Notes under the pieces: model-generated | Told to the model about the DNA's origin: nothing | Databases searched by the model: none | The model's input: the letters and a program-made list of their open reading frames with translations, nothing else | Shown: positions 25,383 to 34,680 of the stretch, in pieces | How the letters are laid out: each line of letters starts with the position of its first letter | Numbering within the stretch: the stretch's first letter is position 1 | Program-made: the position numbers and the translations under genes | Assembly (NCBI GenBank): GCA_964429575.1 | Contig: CAYSCX010000001.1 | Span: forward strand, 219,484 to 283,483 | From: CAYSCX01 sp964429575 | GTDB taxonomy: Bacteria > Desulfobacterota > Binatia > Binatales > Binataceae | Direction: 5' to 3' | Length of the DNA: 64,000 bases

Positions 25383-25478
25383 GGTACAATGTTCGCGATT
25401 GCGATTGCGGCGTGCAACGCCCCGATCGAAGTTTGCGGAATTCGGCGCGCCGGAACCGGGGCTGTTGGTCTGGAAGAT

Positions 25479-25979
25479 CTAGTTCCGCCGCGCGGCTTGC
25501 TCCGCGCGCCCACGACCGGATGAGCGTTGGCAATTCTTGCAGAGTGCGCGTATCTCAACCGCGTAACCGAGCAGCCGAAAGTCCGCGAGACTGGGGCTGC
25601 CTTCAATCAGCCGCTCGAATTCCGGCGCCTGCACGTCGGCGATCCGCCGGCAGCGAACGCAAATCACGTGGTGGTGAGGATCGAGATTGCCGTCGTACCG
25701 CGCGCTATCATGTAGCGGCGTGACCTTGCCCGCCTCGCCAGCTTCGCAGAGCAGTTCCAGGGTCCGATGCACAGTCGCGAGCGACAGCGACGGCTGTTCG
25801 CGGCGTACCTTTGCGTAGATTTCCTCGGCGCGCGGATGCGCTGCGGACTCCATCAAGGCGCGGAAGATTGCGAGCCGTTGAGGAGTTACCGCCAGACCGC
25901 GCGCGCGACAGCGCCGGGCGAACTGATCGAGACGCTTACTGGCGTAGGCGTCGCGCCACTGTTGATCAAGGTAACGCAA
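25479..25979 (-). CDS. Fur-family transcriptional regulator (PerR-like)
   Basis: 166 residues: N-terminal winged helix (RGLAVTPQRLAIFRALME; HPRAEEIYAKVRRE; LSLATVHRTLELLCE) and C-terminal metal-binding domain with DPHHHVICVRCRRI and CKNCQRS, giving two CxxC structural-zinc pairs. The sequence between them (ARYDGNLDPHHH) looks PerR/Fur-like. The TTG at 25979 is the first in-frame start and is uncertain. It is divergent from a cytochrome c peroxidase gene 258 bp away, which favours a peroxide-sensing role. The broken ArsC-like gene follows it. Confidence 0.88.
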   Translation of the reverse strand: MRYLDQQWRDAYASKRLDQFARRCRARGLAVTPQRLAIFRALMESAAHPRAEEIYAKVRREQPSLSLATVHRTLELLCEAGEAGKVTPLHDSARYDGNLDPHHHVICVRCRRIADVQAPEFERLIEGSPSLADFRLLGYAVEIRALCKNCQRSSGRGRAEQAARRN

Positions 25980-26237
25980 GGCACATCGAACAGCTGGACC
26001 GCCGCTTCAAGATTCCAAGCTCACGCACGGGCGACCGCTTATCGAGTATCCACAGGATGCACACGGGCCGGTCGCGGTGCAAGCGGCAATCCTCTGCAAG
26101 GAATTCCTAACCGCGATTTGCTATGACTTAAGAATGCTTGCCTTCGCCACAAGGGAAGGCCTAGTATTCGCTCGCGCGGCTGGCGCCAACTGCCAGAGCA
26201 CATCCGCACATCAACGCGAACCGGGAGGACGGGTGCG

Positions 26238-27305
26238 ATGCGAAGAACGGCGGCGCGATTAGTTCTGATTTCGTTGTCGTGGGCGGTCTTGATTGGCACA
26301 CAAGCCGCCTCAATTGTCGCGCTGAGCGTTGCGCCCGCGCTGGCGGTCGACCCGATGACGTACCTCGGGAAGCCGCCGCTGGGGCTGCCGGCGGTTCCGG
26401 TGCCGGCCGATAATCCACTCACCAGGCAGAAAGTCGAACTCGGGCGCGATCTCTACTTCGATCCGCGATTGTCGATCGACGGTTCGGTCTCGTGCGCGAG
26501 TTGTCACAGTCCCGGACTCGGCTGGTCCAACGGACTGCCAGTCGCGGTCGGCTTCATGGGGCAGAAGGGCGGACGGTCCGCGCCGGTGATTTACAACACC
26601 GCGTATGAAGATCTGCTGTTTTGGGATGGGCGCGCGAATTCGCTCGAGAATCAGGCTGCGGGGCCGATCGAAAATCCGATCGAGATGGGTCACGGCGAAG
26701 GAAATCTGCCGAAAGTCGCGAAGCGGTTGAATGCGATCCCAAGCTATCGCGCCTTGTTCGAGAAGGCTTTCAAAGAGCCCGCCACGCCGAAGAACATTAC
26801 GCAGGCGATTGCGAGCTATGAGCGCACAATTCTTTCCGGCAACGCGCCGATCGACCGCTACCAGGCCGGCGATAAGAGCGCGCTTTCCGCACAGGCTCAG
26901 CGCGGGTTCGAGGTCTTCAAGGGCAAAGCGAATTGCACGACCTGCCACGTCGGCTTCAATTTCGCCGATGGGGACTTCCACAACCTCGGCGTCGGAATGA
27001 GCAAGCCCAAGCCCGACCTCGGACGCTACGACCAGACCAAGAAGGACGAGGACAAAGGCAAGTTCCGCACGATGACGATTCGCGAAATTACCGAGTCGGG
27101 GCCATACATGCACGACGGCAGTATCGCGACGCTCGAGGAAGTCGTGGAGTTTTACGACAAGGGCGGGGAGAAGAATGCCAACCTCGACAAGCAGGTCGTG
27201 CCGCTAAATCTGACGAAAGAGGAAAAGGCGGAGCTGGCCGCGTTTCTCAAGGAAGGTTTCAAGGGTGAAGAGCTGACAATCGCATTCCCCGAATTGCCCA
27301 AGTAG
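26238..27305 (+). CDS. Di-heme cytochrome c peroxidase (MauG/CcpA family)
   Basis: 355-residue periplasmic enzyme reducing hydrogen peroxide with electrons from cytochrome c. The signal peptide cleaves near ALA/VDP (residue ~37). Heme c sites are CASCH (86-90) and CTTCH (233-237); RSAPVIYNTAYEDLLFWDGR, split here as RSAPVIYNTAY and LFWDGR, is the family core; the distal ligand region GPYMHDGS is present. GGGAGGA lies upstream of ATG 26238. Divergent from the Fur/PerR-like gene, so peroxide-responsive control is plausible; aquaporin follows 85 bp downstream. Confidence 0.94.
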   Translation: MRRTAARLVLISLSWAVLIGTQAASIVALSVAPALAVDPMTYLGKPPLGLPAVPVPADNPLTRQKVELGRDLYFDPRLSIDGSVSCASCHSPGLGWSNGLPVAVGFMGQKGGRSAPVIYNTAYEDLLFWDGRANSLENQAAGPIENPIEMGHGEGNLPKVAKRLNAIPSYRALFEKAFKEPATPKNITQAIASYERTILSGNAPIDRYQAGDKSALSAQAQRGFEVFKGKANCTTCHVGFNFADGDFHNLGVGMSKPKPDLGRYDQTKKDEDKGKFRTMTIREITESGPYMHDGSIATLEEVVEFYDKGGEKNANLDKQVVPLNLTKEEKAELAAFLKEGFKGEELTIAFPELPK

Positions 27306-27390
27306 TTCGCGACGGCGACGGGGACGAACCTGGGCGAAACAGGCGAGGACCGGCGAACGCGTTTCGCGGGCGTTTCGCGGAGGATCGAGA

Positions 27391-28077
27391 ATGAAGCAGG
27401 ATTCGAGGGCGTTGATTGCGGAGTTGGTGGGAACCTTCTTCTTCGTCACGCTTGGTGCGGGGGTCATAGTTACTGACTACTTCACCGGAGGCAAGACGAT
27501 CGGGCTGCTCGGAATCGCAGTATGCCACGGACTTGCGTTATCGCTCGCGGTCACCGCGACGATGCGTGTCTCCGGCGGGCACCTCAATCCGGCAGTGACT
27601 GTCGCGATGTGGTCGCTCGGCAAGGTAAATCCGCCGACCGCGGTCGCATATATACTGATGCAGTTGATCGGCTCGGTGCTCGCCGCGGCAGTATTGGTCA
27701 CCATTTTTGATCGCTCGGTGTGGGACCCAGTTCACCTCGGCACCCCGGGGCTCGGCGCTGGCGTTCATCAGAGCATGGGGTTGTGGATCGAGGTTGTTGC
27801 GACGTTCTTCCTACTCTTCGCGATCATGGGAACGGCGGTGTATGCGAAATCGCCAATTCAGATCGGCGGCTTCGGCGTCGGTCTGACCATTTTCGCTGAC
27901 ATCCTTGTGGTCGGTCCCCTTACTGGCGCCTCGATGAATCCCGCGCGCAGTTTCGGGCCGGCGCTGATGTCAGGATTCATGAGGGACCACTGGATCTACT
28001 GGGTCGGTCCGATAATTGGCGCGCTTATCGCGGCAAACCTGTATTACCGCTTCATCGCGGATCCCGACGAGCGATAG
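27391..28077 (+). CDS. MIP family aquaporin
   Basis: 228-residue integral membrane channel with six helices and both NPA boxes: GGHLNPAVT (NPA 66-68) and GASMNPARSFGP (NPA 183-185, followed by Arg of the selectivity filter). GGAGGA is 7 nt upstream. Similar to AqpZ-type water channels; peroxide permeability is possible given the neighbouring peroxidase, but this is inference. An intrinsic terminator follows at 28103-28140. Confidence 0.93.
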   Translation: MKQDSRALIAELVGTFFFVTLGAGVIVTDYFTGGKTIGLLGIAVCHGLALSLAVTATMRVSGGHLNPAVTVAMWSLGKVNPPTAVAYILMQLIGSVLAAAVLVTIFDRSVWDPVHLGTPGLGAGVHQSMGLWIEVVATFFLLFAIMGTAVYAKSPIQIGGFGVGLTIFADILVVGPLTGASMNPARSFGPALMSGFMRDHWIYWVGPIIGALIAANLYYRFIADPDER

Positions 28078-28102
28078 GCCGGGACCCACGGATTCACAGC
28101 GC

Positions 28103-28140
28103 GGGCGAAGGGCGCGGTTAGCGTCCTTCGCCCAATTTTA
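28103..28140 (+). terminator. Rho-independent terminator after the aquaporin gene
   Basis: GGGCGAAGG (28103-28111) pairs with CCTTCGCCC (28125-28133), extended inward by GCGC/GCGT to a 13-bp stem with loop GGTTA, then AATTTTATT. It separates the peroxidase-aquaporin unit from the pst operon. Confidence 0.85.
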
Positions 28141-28201
28141 TTGCTAAATCTCCACCCATCGGCCGGCCGACAGCCTATCCTCGCGCTGCCAACGGCCTTC
28201 T

Positions 28202-28219
28202 CCGTAATAGAAATGTAAC
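28202..28219 (+). promoter_or_regulatory. Candidate Pho box upstream of pstS
   Basis: CCGTAATAGAAATGTAAC is arranged as two 7-bp units with a 4-bp spacer and matches about 11 of 15 fixed positions of the Escherichia coli Pho-box consensus (CTGTCAT-4-CTGTCAN). It lies 108 bp before the pstS start, in the only sizeable gap ahead of the operon. PhoB control is inferred. Confidence 0.4.
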
Positions 28220-28326
28220 AATCGGGACAATCGCAGGTTATGCGCGCGCGTTAGCTTCTCCATGCGGACGTGTTGTTGCCGCGGGTGGCGCGGCTGGACG
28301 AATCAAAGCAAGGAGAGGGAGCGCAT

Positions 28327-29301
28327 ATGCGCATTCGACAGGTGGTGGCGTTCGCGGTGGCCGGCATCGCGCTGAGTGCGGTGGTGCACGCAGAGAGTGT
28401 GGATTCGGGACTGAGCAACTACACGCAGGTCTCAGGGATTTCGGGTAATCTCAAGTCGGTCGGCTCCGACACGATAAACAACTTGATGACGCTGTGGGCC
28501 GAGGGGTTCAACAAGATGTACCCCAACGTCAAGGTTGAGATTGAAGGCAAGGGCTCATCGACCGCACCGCCTGCATTGATCGCGGGAACCGCGCAATTTG
28601 GACCGATGTCGCGGCCGATGAAGGAAGCAGAGATCGATGCGTTTGACCAGAAGTTCGGCTACAAGCCAGTACAAGTGCGGGCGGCGGTAGATTCACTTGC
28701 GGTATTCGTCAACAAGGACAATCCGATTAAGTGTCTCAGGCTTCAGCAGCTCGACGCGATCTTCTCGAAAACGCGCCGGGGTGGCGCCGTGAAGGACGCC
28801 GCAACTTGGGGCGACCTGGGTCTGGGCGGCGAATGGAAGAACAAGCCGATCGACCTTTACGGACGCAATGCGGCATCTGGGACGTACGGCTACTTCAAGG
28901 AAGAGGCGCTGTTCAAAGGCGACTACAAGGACAGCGTGAAGGAGCAGCCGGGTTCGTCGTCGGTGGTGCAGGGTGTCGCGACGGACAAGTACGCGATTGG
29001 TTACTCCGGAATCGGATACAAGACTGCAGACGCACGCGCGGTGCCGCTTGCGAAGAACGCTGCGTCTGAATGCTACGAGGCGAACGAGAAGAATGCTTAC
29101 TCTGGAGAGTATCCACTTGCGCGGTTCCTCTACATCTATGTCAACGTGAATCCAAATCAGCCTCTCGATCCTCTGCGGCGCGAGTTCATCAAATACGTCG
29201 TATCGCGCGAAGGTCAGGAGGGAACGGTGAAAGACGGCTACTTTCCTGTAACCCGGTCGATCGCCGATGAAGACCTGCGCGCCATTGGCGCTACCCAGTG
29301 A
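28327..29301 (+). CDS. pstS: Phosphate ABC transporter substrate-binding protein
   Basis: 324 residues. ATG 28327 follows AGGAGAGGGA; the signal peptide cleaves near VHA/ES (residue ~22). Phosphate-site motifs: VGSDTINNLM, EGKGSSTAPPALIAG, FGPMSRPM and YGRNAASGTYGYF. Periplasmic phosphate receptor and first gene of pstSCAB. It belongs to the larger PBP-like PstS group with a Cys pair in the second lobe (PIKCLRL, SECYEAN). Confidence 0.95.
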   Translation: MRIRQVVAFAVAGIALSAVVHAESVDSGLSNYTQVSGISGNLKSVGSDTINNLMTLWAEGFNKMYPNVKVEIEGKGSSTAPPALIAGTAQFGPMSRPMKEAEIDAFDQKFGYKPVQVRAAVDSLAVFVNKDNPIKCLRLQQLDAIFSKTRRGGAVKDAATWGDLGLGGEWKNKPIDLYGRNAASGTYGYFKEEALFKGDYKDSVKEQPGSSSVVQGVATDKYAIGYSGIGYKTADARAVPLAKNAASECYEANEKNAYSGEYPLARFLYIYVNVNPNQPLDPLRREFIKYVVSREGQEGTVKDGYFPVTRSIADEDLRAIGATQ

Positions 29302-29352
29302 GAAACCGAGTGCGCAATCACGGCGCCTTGCGCGGAACGCAGTAATTCGCGC

Positions 29353-31986
29353 GTGGCCTCGACTGACTCATCGCCTGATCGCCGAGTGACGGGCGCGCGC
29401 GCTCCCGGCGCGCGCCATCGCACCACCCGGCGCTCGGTGCTAATCGCCGACCGGCTCGCCGACTGGGCGATCCGCATCGGTGGGATCGGCGTGATCGTCG
29501 CAGTGCTCGGCATCATGGTCTTTCTCGCTTTGGCAGTGGTGCCGTTGTTCACCGGCGGGAGCGTCGAGGGTGAGCACAGCGGCGTGCTCTCGGGCGTTCG
29601 CGGCCGCATGATGTTCGAGAGAATCGACGAATACCGCACCGTGATTGCCGGACTTGCGCAAGACGGCCGTGCCGAAGCGAACCACCTGTTGTCGGGCGAG
29701 CACATTGCCGTCGATGCGCCGGTTATCGCCGCAGGGCCGAAGATCACCGCGTGGAGCAGTGCGCTGGAGGGCGATTATTTCGCGCTCGGTTTTGAAGACG
29801 GCACGGTGCGGTTCGGGCGCCTCGCGTTTGATACGCAAATCCTCATGCCCGGCCAAGTGCGGTCAGATGTAAAAGAGCTCAGCGGCGGTGATCGCACCGA
29901 CGGTAAGGCGATCTACGCGCCGCTGCCGGGCAATCAGGTACGCAAGCTCTCGGTGCGAATAGCGCTCGACGAGCCGCAGAAAGTCGTCGATGGGAAATCG
30001 ATCGTCGCGGTTGACTACCGCTCCAGCGGCACAGTCGAGCGGCCGACTCGAGCATTTGTCACCGTTGACGCTGACCGCGTCGCACGCCTGAGCCGCTCCG
30101 AGAGCCGCGTCAATCTCCTCACCGGCAACACCTCGACCGACCTTTCGACCGCGACGCTGCCGCCACTTCCAGCATCGATCGAAGTGGCGGGCGTGTTGAT
30201 TACCGAAAAGGCGGACCAGGTGTACATCTCGGAGCGCAGCGGCCGCGTGTTCCGCTACGATACGCGAAGCTTCGACCAACCGGTGCTCGCCGAAACGCTG
30301 GAGCTTTTCCCGGGCAAAACGGCGCTCACGGTGTTCGGCTTCCTGATCGGCGAGCAGTCGATCGTTGCCGGCGGCTCCGATGGCGCGGTCAACATCTACT
30401 TTCGCATCCAACGCGCGGACGCGAAGAGCATCGACGGCTATACCCTGGTCCTCGCGCACCAACTTGAACCGCAGCCCGCCGCAATCGTAGCAATGCACGC
30501 GAGCCAGCGCCGCAAGCTGTTCGCGACCGCAGATGCTGACGGCAATGTGTGGGTACGTTACTCGACCAGCGAACAGACTGTGTTGAAGCTTGCGCCGCCC
30601 GACACGTCGCTCAAGTTCGACGCGGTCGCGTTGGCGCCGCGCGATGACGGAGTCGTCGCAATCTCCACAGACGGCCGCTACTACGATTGGGGCATCTCGG
30701 CGCCGCATCCGGAGACCACGCTCGCGTCGATCTTCGGTAAGGTATGGTACGAGGGCTACCCGGAACCGGCCTACACGTGGCAGTCGTCATCGGGCACCGA
30801 CTCTTTCGAGCCGAAGTTTTCGCTGGCGCCGCTCATTTTCGGCACGCTCAAAGGAACTTTGTATTCGATGTTGTTCGCGGTGCCGCTTGCGCTGGGCGCC
30901 GCGATCTACACCTCCGAATTTCTCCACCCGCGCGTCCGCTCGGTCGTGAAGCCGACCATGGAGATAATGGCGTCGCTTCCGTCGGTGGTGCTCGGATTTA
31001 TCGCGGCGCTGGTGCTCGCGCCGTTTGTCCAAAACTGGACTGCGTCGGTCATCCTGATCTTCATCAGCCTGCCGGTGAGCCTGCTTGCGGGCGCCGCAAT
31101 ATGGCAGTTGCTGCCCGAGCGGATAGCGCTCCGGTTCGCCGGGCTCGCGAAGTTCTTTGCGATGTTTGTCGTGATCGGCGTCGCGCTCGCGCTCGCGTAT
31201 CTGTTCGGTCCTCTCTTCGAGCGCGCGTTTTTCGACGGCAACCTGAAGGCGTGGGCGAACGGCGACGTGGGCAGTGACCTGCCATTCATGACGCTGTTGT
31301 TGATGCCGGTGAGTTTCGCGGCGGCGATCTGGCTACTCAATTGGTACGCAGGCGCGGCGATCAGCGAGATGATGCGAATGGTCGGCCGCACGCGCGCGGC
31401 GCTGCTCGACGTCGCGCGCGGCGTGGCGTTGCTGGCCTTGGCCGCGGTGCTCAGCCTGGTTGGTGCGTGGACGCTTCAATCGCTGGGATTCGGCATTCGC
31501 GGCGGAGCAGTCGATACCTACGTGCAGCGCAATTCGCTGGTGGTCGGCTTCGCAATGGGGTTTGCGATCATCCCAATCATCTACACGATCGCCGAGGATG
31601 CGCTGAATTCGGTGCCGGAGCATCTACGATCTGCATCGCTCGCATGCGGCGCCACGCCGTGGCAAACGGCGCTGCGCATCGTGATGCCGACCGCACTCAG
31701 CGGAGTGTTTGCAGCAGTCATGATCGGGATGGGACGCGCCGTCGGTGAAACGATGATCGTCGTGATGGCGGCGGGTAACACGCCACTGATGGACTGGAAC
31801 GTCTTCAACGGCTTCCGCGCGCTGTCGGCGAACATCGCAGTCGAGTTGCCCGAGGCGGTGCGGGACTCGACGCTGTACCGGATGTTATTCCTTGCCGCGC
31901 TGACATTGTTTGTAATCACCTTCATCGTAAACACCGGCGCCGAGGTGGTGCGGCTCCGCTTCCGCAAACGAGCGGCGCAACTCTAA
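29353..31986 (+). CDS. pstC: Phosphate ABC transporter permease PstC with large periplasmic N-terminal domain
   Basis: 877 residues, against about 300 for a minimal PstC. An N-terminal helix (~40-65) is followed by a ~400-residue periplasmic region with beta-propeller-like repeats (ALGFEDGTVRFGRLAFD, VAGGSDGAVNIYFRI, ATADADGNVWVRYS). From ~490 comes the permease core: IFGTLKGTLYSMLFAVPLAL, SLPSVVLGFIAALVLAP and the ABC-contact loop EDALNSVPEHLRSASLACGA (shown to 20). The start is GTG 29353, 51 bp after pstS. Similar long PstC forms are known in Proteobacteria. It works with PstA and PstB. Confidence 0.92.
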   Translation: MASTDSSPDRRVTGARAPGARHRTTRRSVLIADRLADWAIRIGGIGVIVAVLGIMVFLALAVVPLFTGGSVEGEHSGVLSGVRGRMMFERIDEYRTVIAGLAQDGRAEANHLLSGEHIAVDAPVIAAGPKITAWSSALEGDYFALGFEDGTVRFGRLAFDTQILMPGQVRSDVKELSGGDRTDGKAIYAPLPGNQVRKLSVRIALDEPQKVVDGKSIVAVDYRSSGTVERPTRAFVTVDADRVARLSRSESRVNLLTGNTSTDLSTATLPPLPASIEVAGVLITEKADQVYISERSGRVFRYDTRSFDQPVLAETLELFPGKTALTVFGFLIGEQSIVAGGSDGAVNIYFRIQRADAKSIDGYTLVLAHQLEPQPAAIVAMHASQRRKLFATADADGNVWVRYSTSEQTVLKLAPPDTSLKFDAVALAPRDDGVVAISTDGRYYDWGISAPHPETTLASIFGKVWYEGYPEPAYTWQSSSGTDSFEPKFSLAPLIFGTLKGTLYSMLFAVPLALGAAIYTSEFLHPRVRSVVKPTMEIMASLPSVVLGFIAALVLAPFVQNWTASVILIFISLPVSLLAGAAIWQLLPERIALRFAGLAKFFAMFVVIGVALALAYLFGPLFERAFFDGNLKAWANGDVGSDLPFMTLLLMPVSFAAAIWLLNWYAGAAISEMMRMVGRTRAALLDVARGVALLALAAVLSLVGAWTLQSLGFGIRGGAVDTYVQRNSLVVGFAMGFAIIPIIYTIAEDALNSVPEHLRSASLACGATPWQTALRIVMPTALSGVFAAVMIGMGRAVGETMIVVMAAGNTPLMDWNVFNGFRALSANIAVELPEAVRDSTLYRMLFLAALTLFVITFIVNTGAEVVRLRFRKRAAQL

Positions 31987-31987
31987 C

Positions 31988-33742
31988 GTGCAACCGATGA
32001 AAGCCAAAAGCGCCGCCACCTATCCTGACGCCATGGTGGCGACGCGCGAAGTCGCCGTTGCGCGGCACAAAGCGACCGACCTGACCGCGCAGGGCGAACC
32101 GTACCTGTGGGCGCTCGGTGGCGCGCTGGCGACCGGAATCTTGATGATTCTCGGATTCCTGCTGTTGGTCGCATGGAACGGCATAACGACTTTCCTTCCG
32201 AAGCCGATCGAGGTCGTCACGCTCAACAATGGCGCGGTGATTGCGGGTGAACCGTCGCGCTTCGAGTCGTACCGTCCGGCCGCGGAGGAACTCGCAGCAC
32301 TGACGCCCGGCGCGCGCGCTGAAATTGAAGCGAACAACGGCTTCGCGACCCGCACGCTCTACCGCATCGGCAACTACGACCTTTACAACGAAGATTTCCG
32401 CTGGGTCCCCGGCCACGACGTGAGCAAGCTCGCGCGGCCGAAGCAAATGCTGTTTGCGGAGCGTCAGGAGTGGGGTCCGTTCGTTGGCACACTCAAGAGC
32501 GTCGAGGCGCCAGGGCTCGCGTCACCGATCACGAACGTGAACGATCCGGGATTTGCGCAGGCGCACGGGCGCGCGCTCGCGCGCCGGTCGCGGATTCGCG
32601 AAATCGAGCGCAAGCAGATCGGCGCGATCAACTACTACCTCGAGAACGAACGCCTCGCGCTGCGCCGCGCGGCATTGAAGTACGGCGACGCAAGTCCTCA
32701 ATACGCCGATGCGAAGCGGACATTTGAGCAACGCTCCGCCGAACTGAATCAGCAGTACGCTCGCCTTGCCGCCGAGGCGCAGGTGTTGCGCGCCGAGGAT
32801 GCGGAGGATCGAATTACGCTCGCCGAGATCGGTGGGCGCGAAAAGAACCTCGCGCTATCGGAGATCGTACGAATCTATCCAGCCAACGCGCTGACTCTCG
32901 CCGGCAAGATACGCGTCTACCTCTCTCGCTGGTGGGAGTTCCTCAGCGCGGAGCCGCGCGAGGCCAACACCGAGGGCGGCGTGCTGCCCGCGATCTTCGG
33001 CACCTGCGCGATGACGCTGCTGATGGTGGTATTCGTCGCGCCGTTCGGCGTGATCACCGCGCTCTATCTGCACGAGTACGCGAGGCAGGGGCGTATCGTC
33101 TCGGCGGTTCGAATTTCCGTCAACAACCTCGCTGGCGTGCCGTCGATTGTGTACGGCGTATTCGGTCTGGGATTCTTCGCCTACGTGCTGGGCGCGGGAA
33201 TCGACGCGTCGCTATATCCCGAGCGGCTTCCCAACCCAACGTTTGGCACCGGCGGATTGCTGTGGGCGTCGCTGACACTGGCGCTGCTGACGGTTCCCGT
33301 CGTGATCGTCGCCACCGAGGAAGCGCTCGCCGCGGTGCCGCGCTCGATGCGCGAGGGATCGCTCGCGTGCGGCGCCTCGAAGTGGCAGACCATCCGCAAC
33401 ATCGTACTGCCGCGCGCGATGCCCGGCATCATGACTGGCATCATCCTCGCGATGGCGCGCGGCGCCGGCGAAGTGGCGCCGCTCATGCTGATCGGAGTCG
33501 TGAAGCTCGCTCCCGATTTGCCGATTGACGGGTTCTTTCCGTTCGTGCATCTCTCGCGCAGCTTCATGCACCTGGGCTTTCACATATATGATGTGGGCTT
33601 CCAGTCGCGAAATTCGGAGGCCGCCAAACCGATGGTGTTCGTCACGACGATCCTGCTGATCACATTGATCGCCGCGATGAACGCGTTCGCAATTGCGGTG
33701 CGCAACCGTCTCAAGCGCAAGTTCGCCGGCAGCCAGTTCTAA
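31988..33742 (+). CDS. pstA: Phosphate ABC transporter permease PstA with periplasmic insert
   Basis: 584 residues, about twice a minimal PstA. After the first membrane helix (ALGGALATGILMILGFLLLV) there is a ~270-residue periplasmic insert with a helical coiled-coil-like section (NQQYARLAAEAQVLRAEDAE). The permease core then starts at ~335 (GTCAMTLLMVVFVAPFGVI) and contains the EAA loop EALAAVPRSMREGSLACGAS. The start is GTG 31988 or ATG 31997; it is 1 bp after pstC stop, so coupling is likely. Partner of PstC. Confidence 0.92.
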   Translation: MQPMKAKSAATYPDAMVATREVAVARHKATDLTAQGEPYLWALGGALATGILMILGFLLLVAWNGITTFLPKPIEVVTLNNGAVIAGEPSRFESYRPAAEELAALTPGARAEIEANNGFATRTLYRIGNYDLYNEDFRWVPGHDVSKLARPKQMLFAERQEWGPFVGTLKSVEAPGLASPITNVNDPGFAQAHGRALARRSRIREIERKQIGAINYYLENERLALRRAALKYGDASPQYADAKRTFEQRSAELNQQYARLAAEAQVLRAEDAEDRITLAEIGGREKNLALSEIVRIYPANALTLAGKIRVYLSRWWEFLSAEPREANTEGGVLPAIFGTCAMTLLMVVFVAPFGVITALYLHEYARQGRIVSAVRISVNNLAGVPSIVYGVFGLGFFAYVLGAGIDASLYPERLPNPTFGTGGLLWASLTLALLTVPVVIVATEEALAAVPRSMREGSLACGASKWQTIRNIVLPRAMPGIMTGIILAMARGAGEVAPLMLIGVVKLAPDLPIDGFFPFVHLSRSFMHLGFHIYDVGFQSRNSEAAKPMVFVTTILLITLIAAMNAFAIAVRNRLKRKFAGSQF

Positions 33743-33752
33743 CGGGTTGAAG

Positions 33753-34577
33753 ATGGCGGGTGCAGCAAGCATGAACGGCGCGGACCGCACCGAGCCGGTC
33801 GCGTACGCAAAGCAGGGCGCGCGTGGCGTCGTCCTGTCGATCGAGAATTTCTCGCTCTGGTATGGGCGCACGCAGGCGCTGTTCGACAACACCTTGACCA
33901 TCGAACGTGGTCTGGTAAGCGCGCTAATAGGACCGTCCGGCTGCGGCAAGTCCACGCTACTGCGTTCGCTCAACCGCATGAACGATCTGATCGACGAGGT
34001 GCGCATTTCGGGCGATATCCGGCTCGACGAGCGCAGCATTTTCGACCCGTCGGTGGACGTGATCGCGCTGCGCAAGCGGATGGGCATGGTGTTTCAGAAG
34101 CCCAATCCGTTTCCAATGTCGATCTACGAGAACGTGATCTATCCGCTGAAAGTCGATGGGGTTCGCGACCGCAGAATACTCGCGGAACTGGGCGAACGCG
34201 CGCTCAAAGCCGCCGCACTGTGGGACGAGGTGAAGGACCGTCTGAACGAAAGTGCGCTTGCGCTTTCGGGCGGCCAGCAGCAGAGGCTGTGCATCGCGCG
34301 CGCGATCGCCGGCGACCCGGAGTTGATCTTGATGGACGAGCCCTGTTCAGCGCTCGATCCGATCGCGACCTCAAAGATTGAAGAGTTGATGAACGAGTTG
34401 CGCGGCCATTACACGATTGTGATTGTGACTCACAACATGCAGCAGGCCGCGCGGGTCAGCGACAATACCGCATTTATGTACCTCGGGCGGCTGATCGAAT
34501 ACGGCGACACGCAAAAGTTCTTCCTCAAGCCCGCGCTGGAGCGAACCGAGGATTACATCACCGGGCGCTTCGGCTAG
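33753..34577 (+). CDS. pstB: Phosphate ABC transporter ATP-binding protein
   Basis: 274 residues. Walker A GPSGCGKST, Q-loop VFQKPNPFPMSIYENV (PstB-specific), signature ALSGGQQQRLCIARAIAG and Walker B LILMDEPCSALDP are intact, and the H-loop IVIVTHNMQQA follows. ATG 33753 is 10 bp after pstA. The TAG stop (34575-34577) is part of the left CTAG of the 107-bp element. No phoU or phoBR follows in the window. Confidence 0.96.
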   Translation: MAGAASMNGADRTEPVAYAKQGARGVVLSIENFSLWYGRTQALFDNTLTIERGLVSALIGPSGCGKSTLLRSLNRMNDLIDEVRISGDIRLDERSIFDPSVDVIALRKRMGMVFQKPNPFPMSIYENVIYPLKVDGVRDRRILAELGERALKAAALWDEVKDRLNESALALSGGQQQRLCIARAIAGDPELILMDEPCSALDPIATSKIEELMNELRGHYTIVIVTHNMQQAARVSDNTAFMYLGRLIEYGDTQKFFLKPALERTEDYITGRFG

Positions 34578-34680
34578 TGTCGTTCCAACTACTTTTACCG
34601 AAGACGATAGAACGCTGCCCCGAGGCAGGTTGGCAAACTTTCCCAGGTCAGTTAGCACCAACAAGTTGGAACGGCACTAG
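34574..34680. mobile_element. 107-bp CTAG-bounded inverted-repeat element (MITE-like), copy 1
   Basis: Flanked by CTAG on both sides. Inside are terminal inverted repeats TG[T/C]CGTTCCAACT at the left and AGTTGGAACGGCA at the right, and a ~70-bp core without a gene. Copy 2 (53373-53479) has the same length and differs at 3 positions. The left CTAG holds the pstB stop and the right CTAG holds the ilvD stop (opposite strand), so the whole space between the convergent genes is the element. CTAG fits a YTAR target as used by IS5-type transposases; no transposase is present. Confidence 0.9.

Noticed and set aside
34574..34680. Coding potential of the 107-bp element (open frames in both copies)
   Set aside because: Frames are open only because of shared sequence; starts come from outside and differ between copies.
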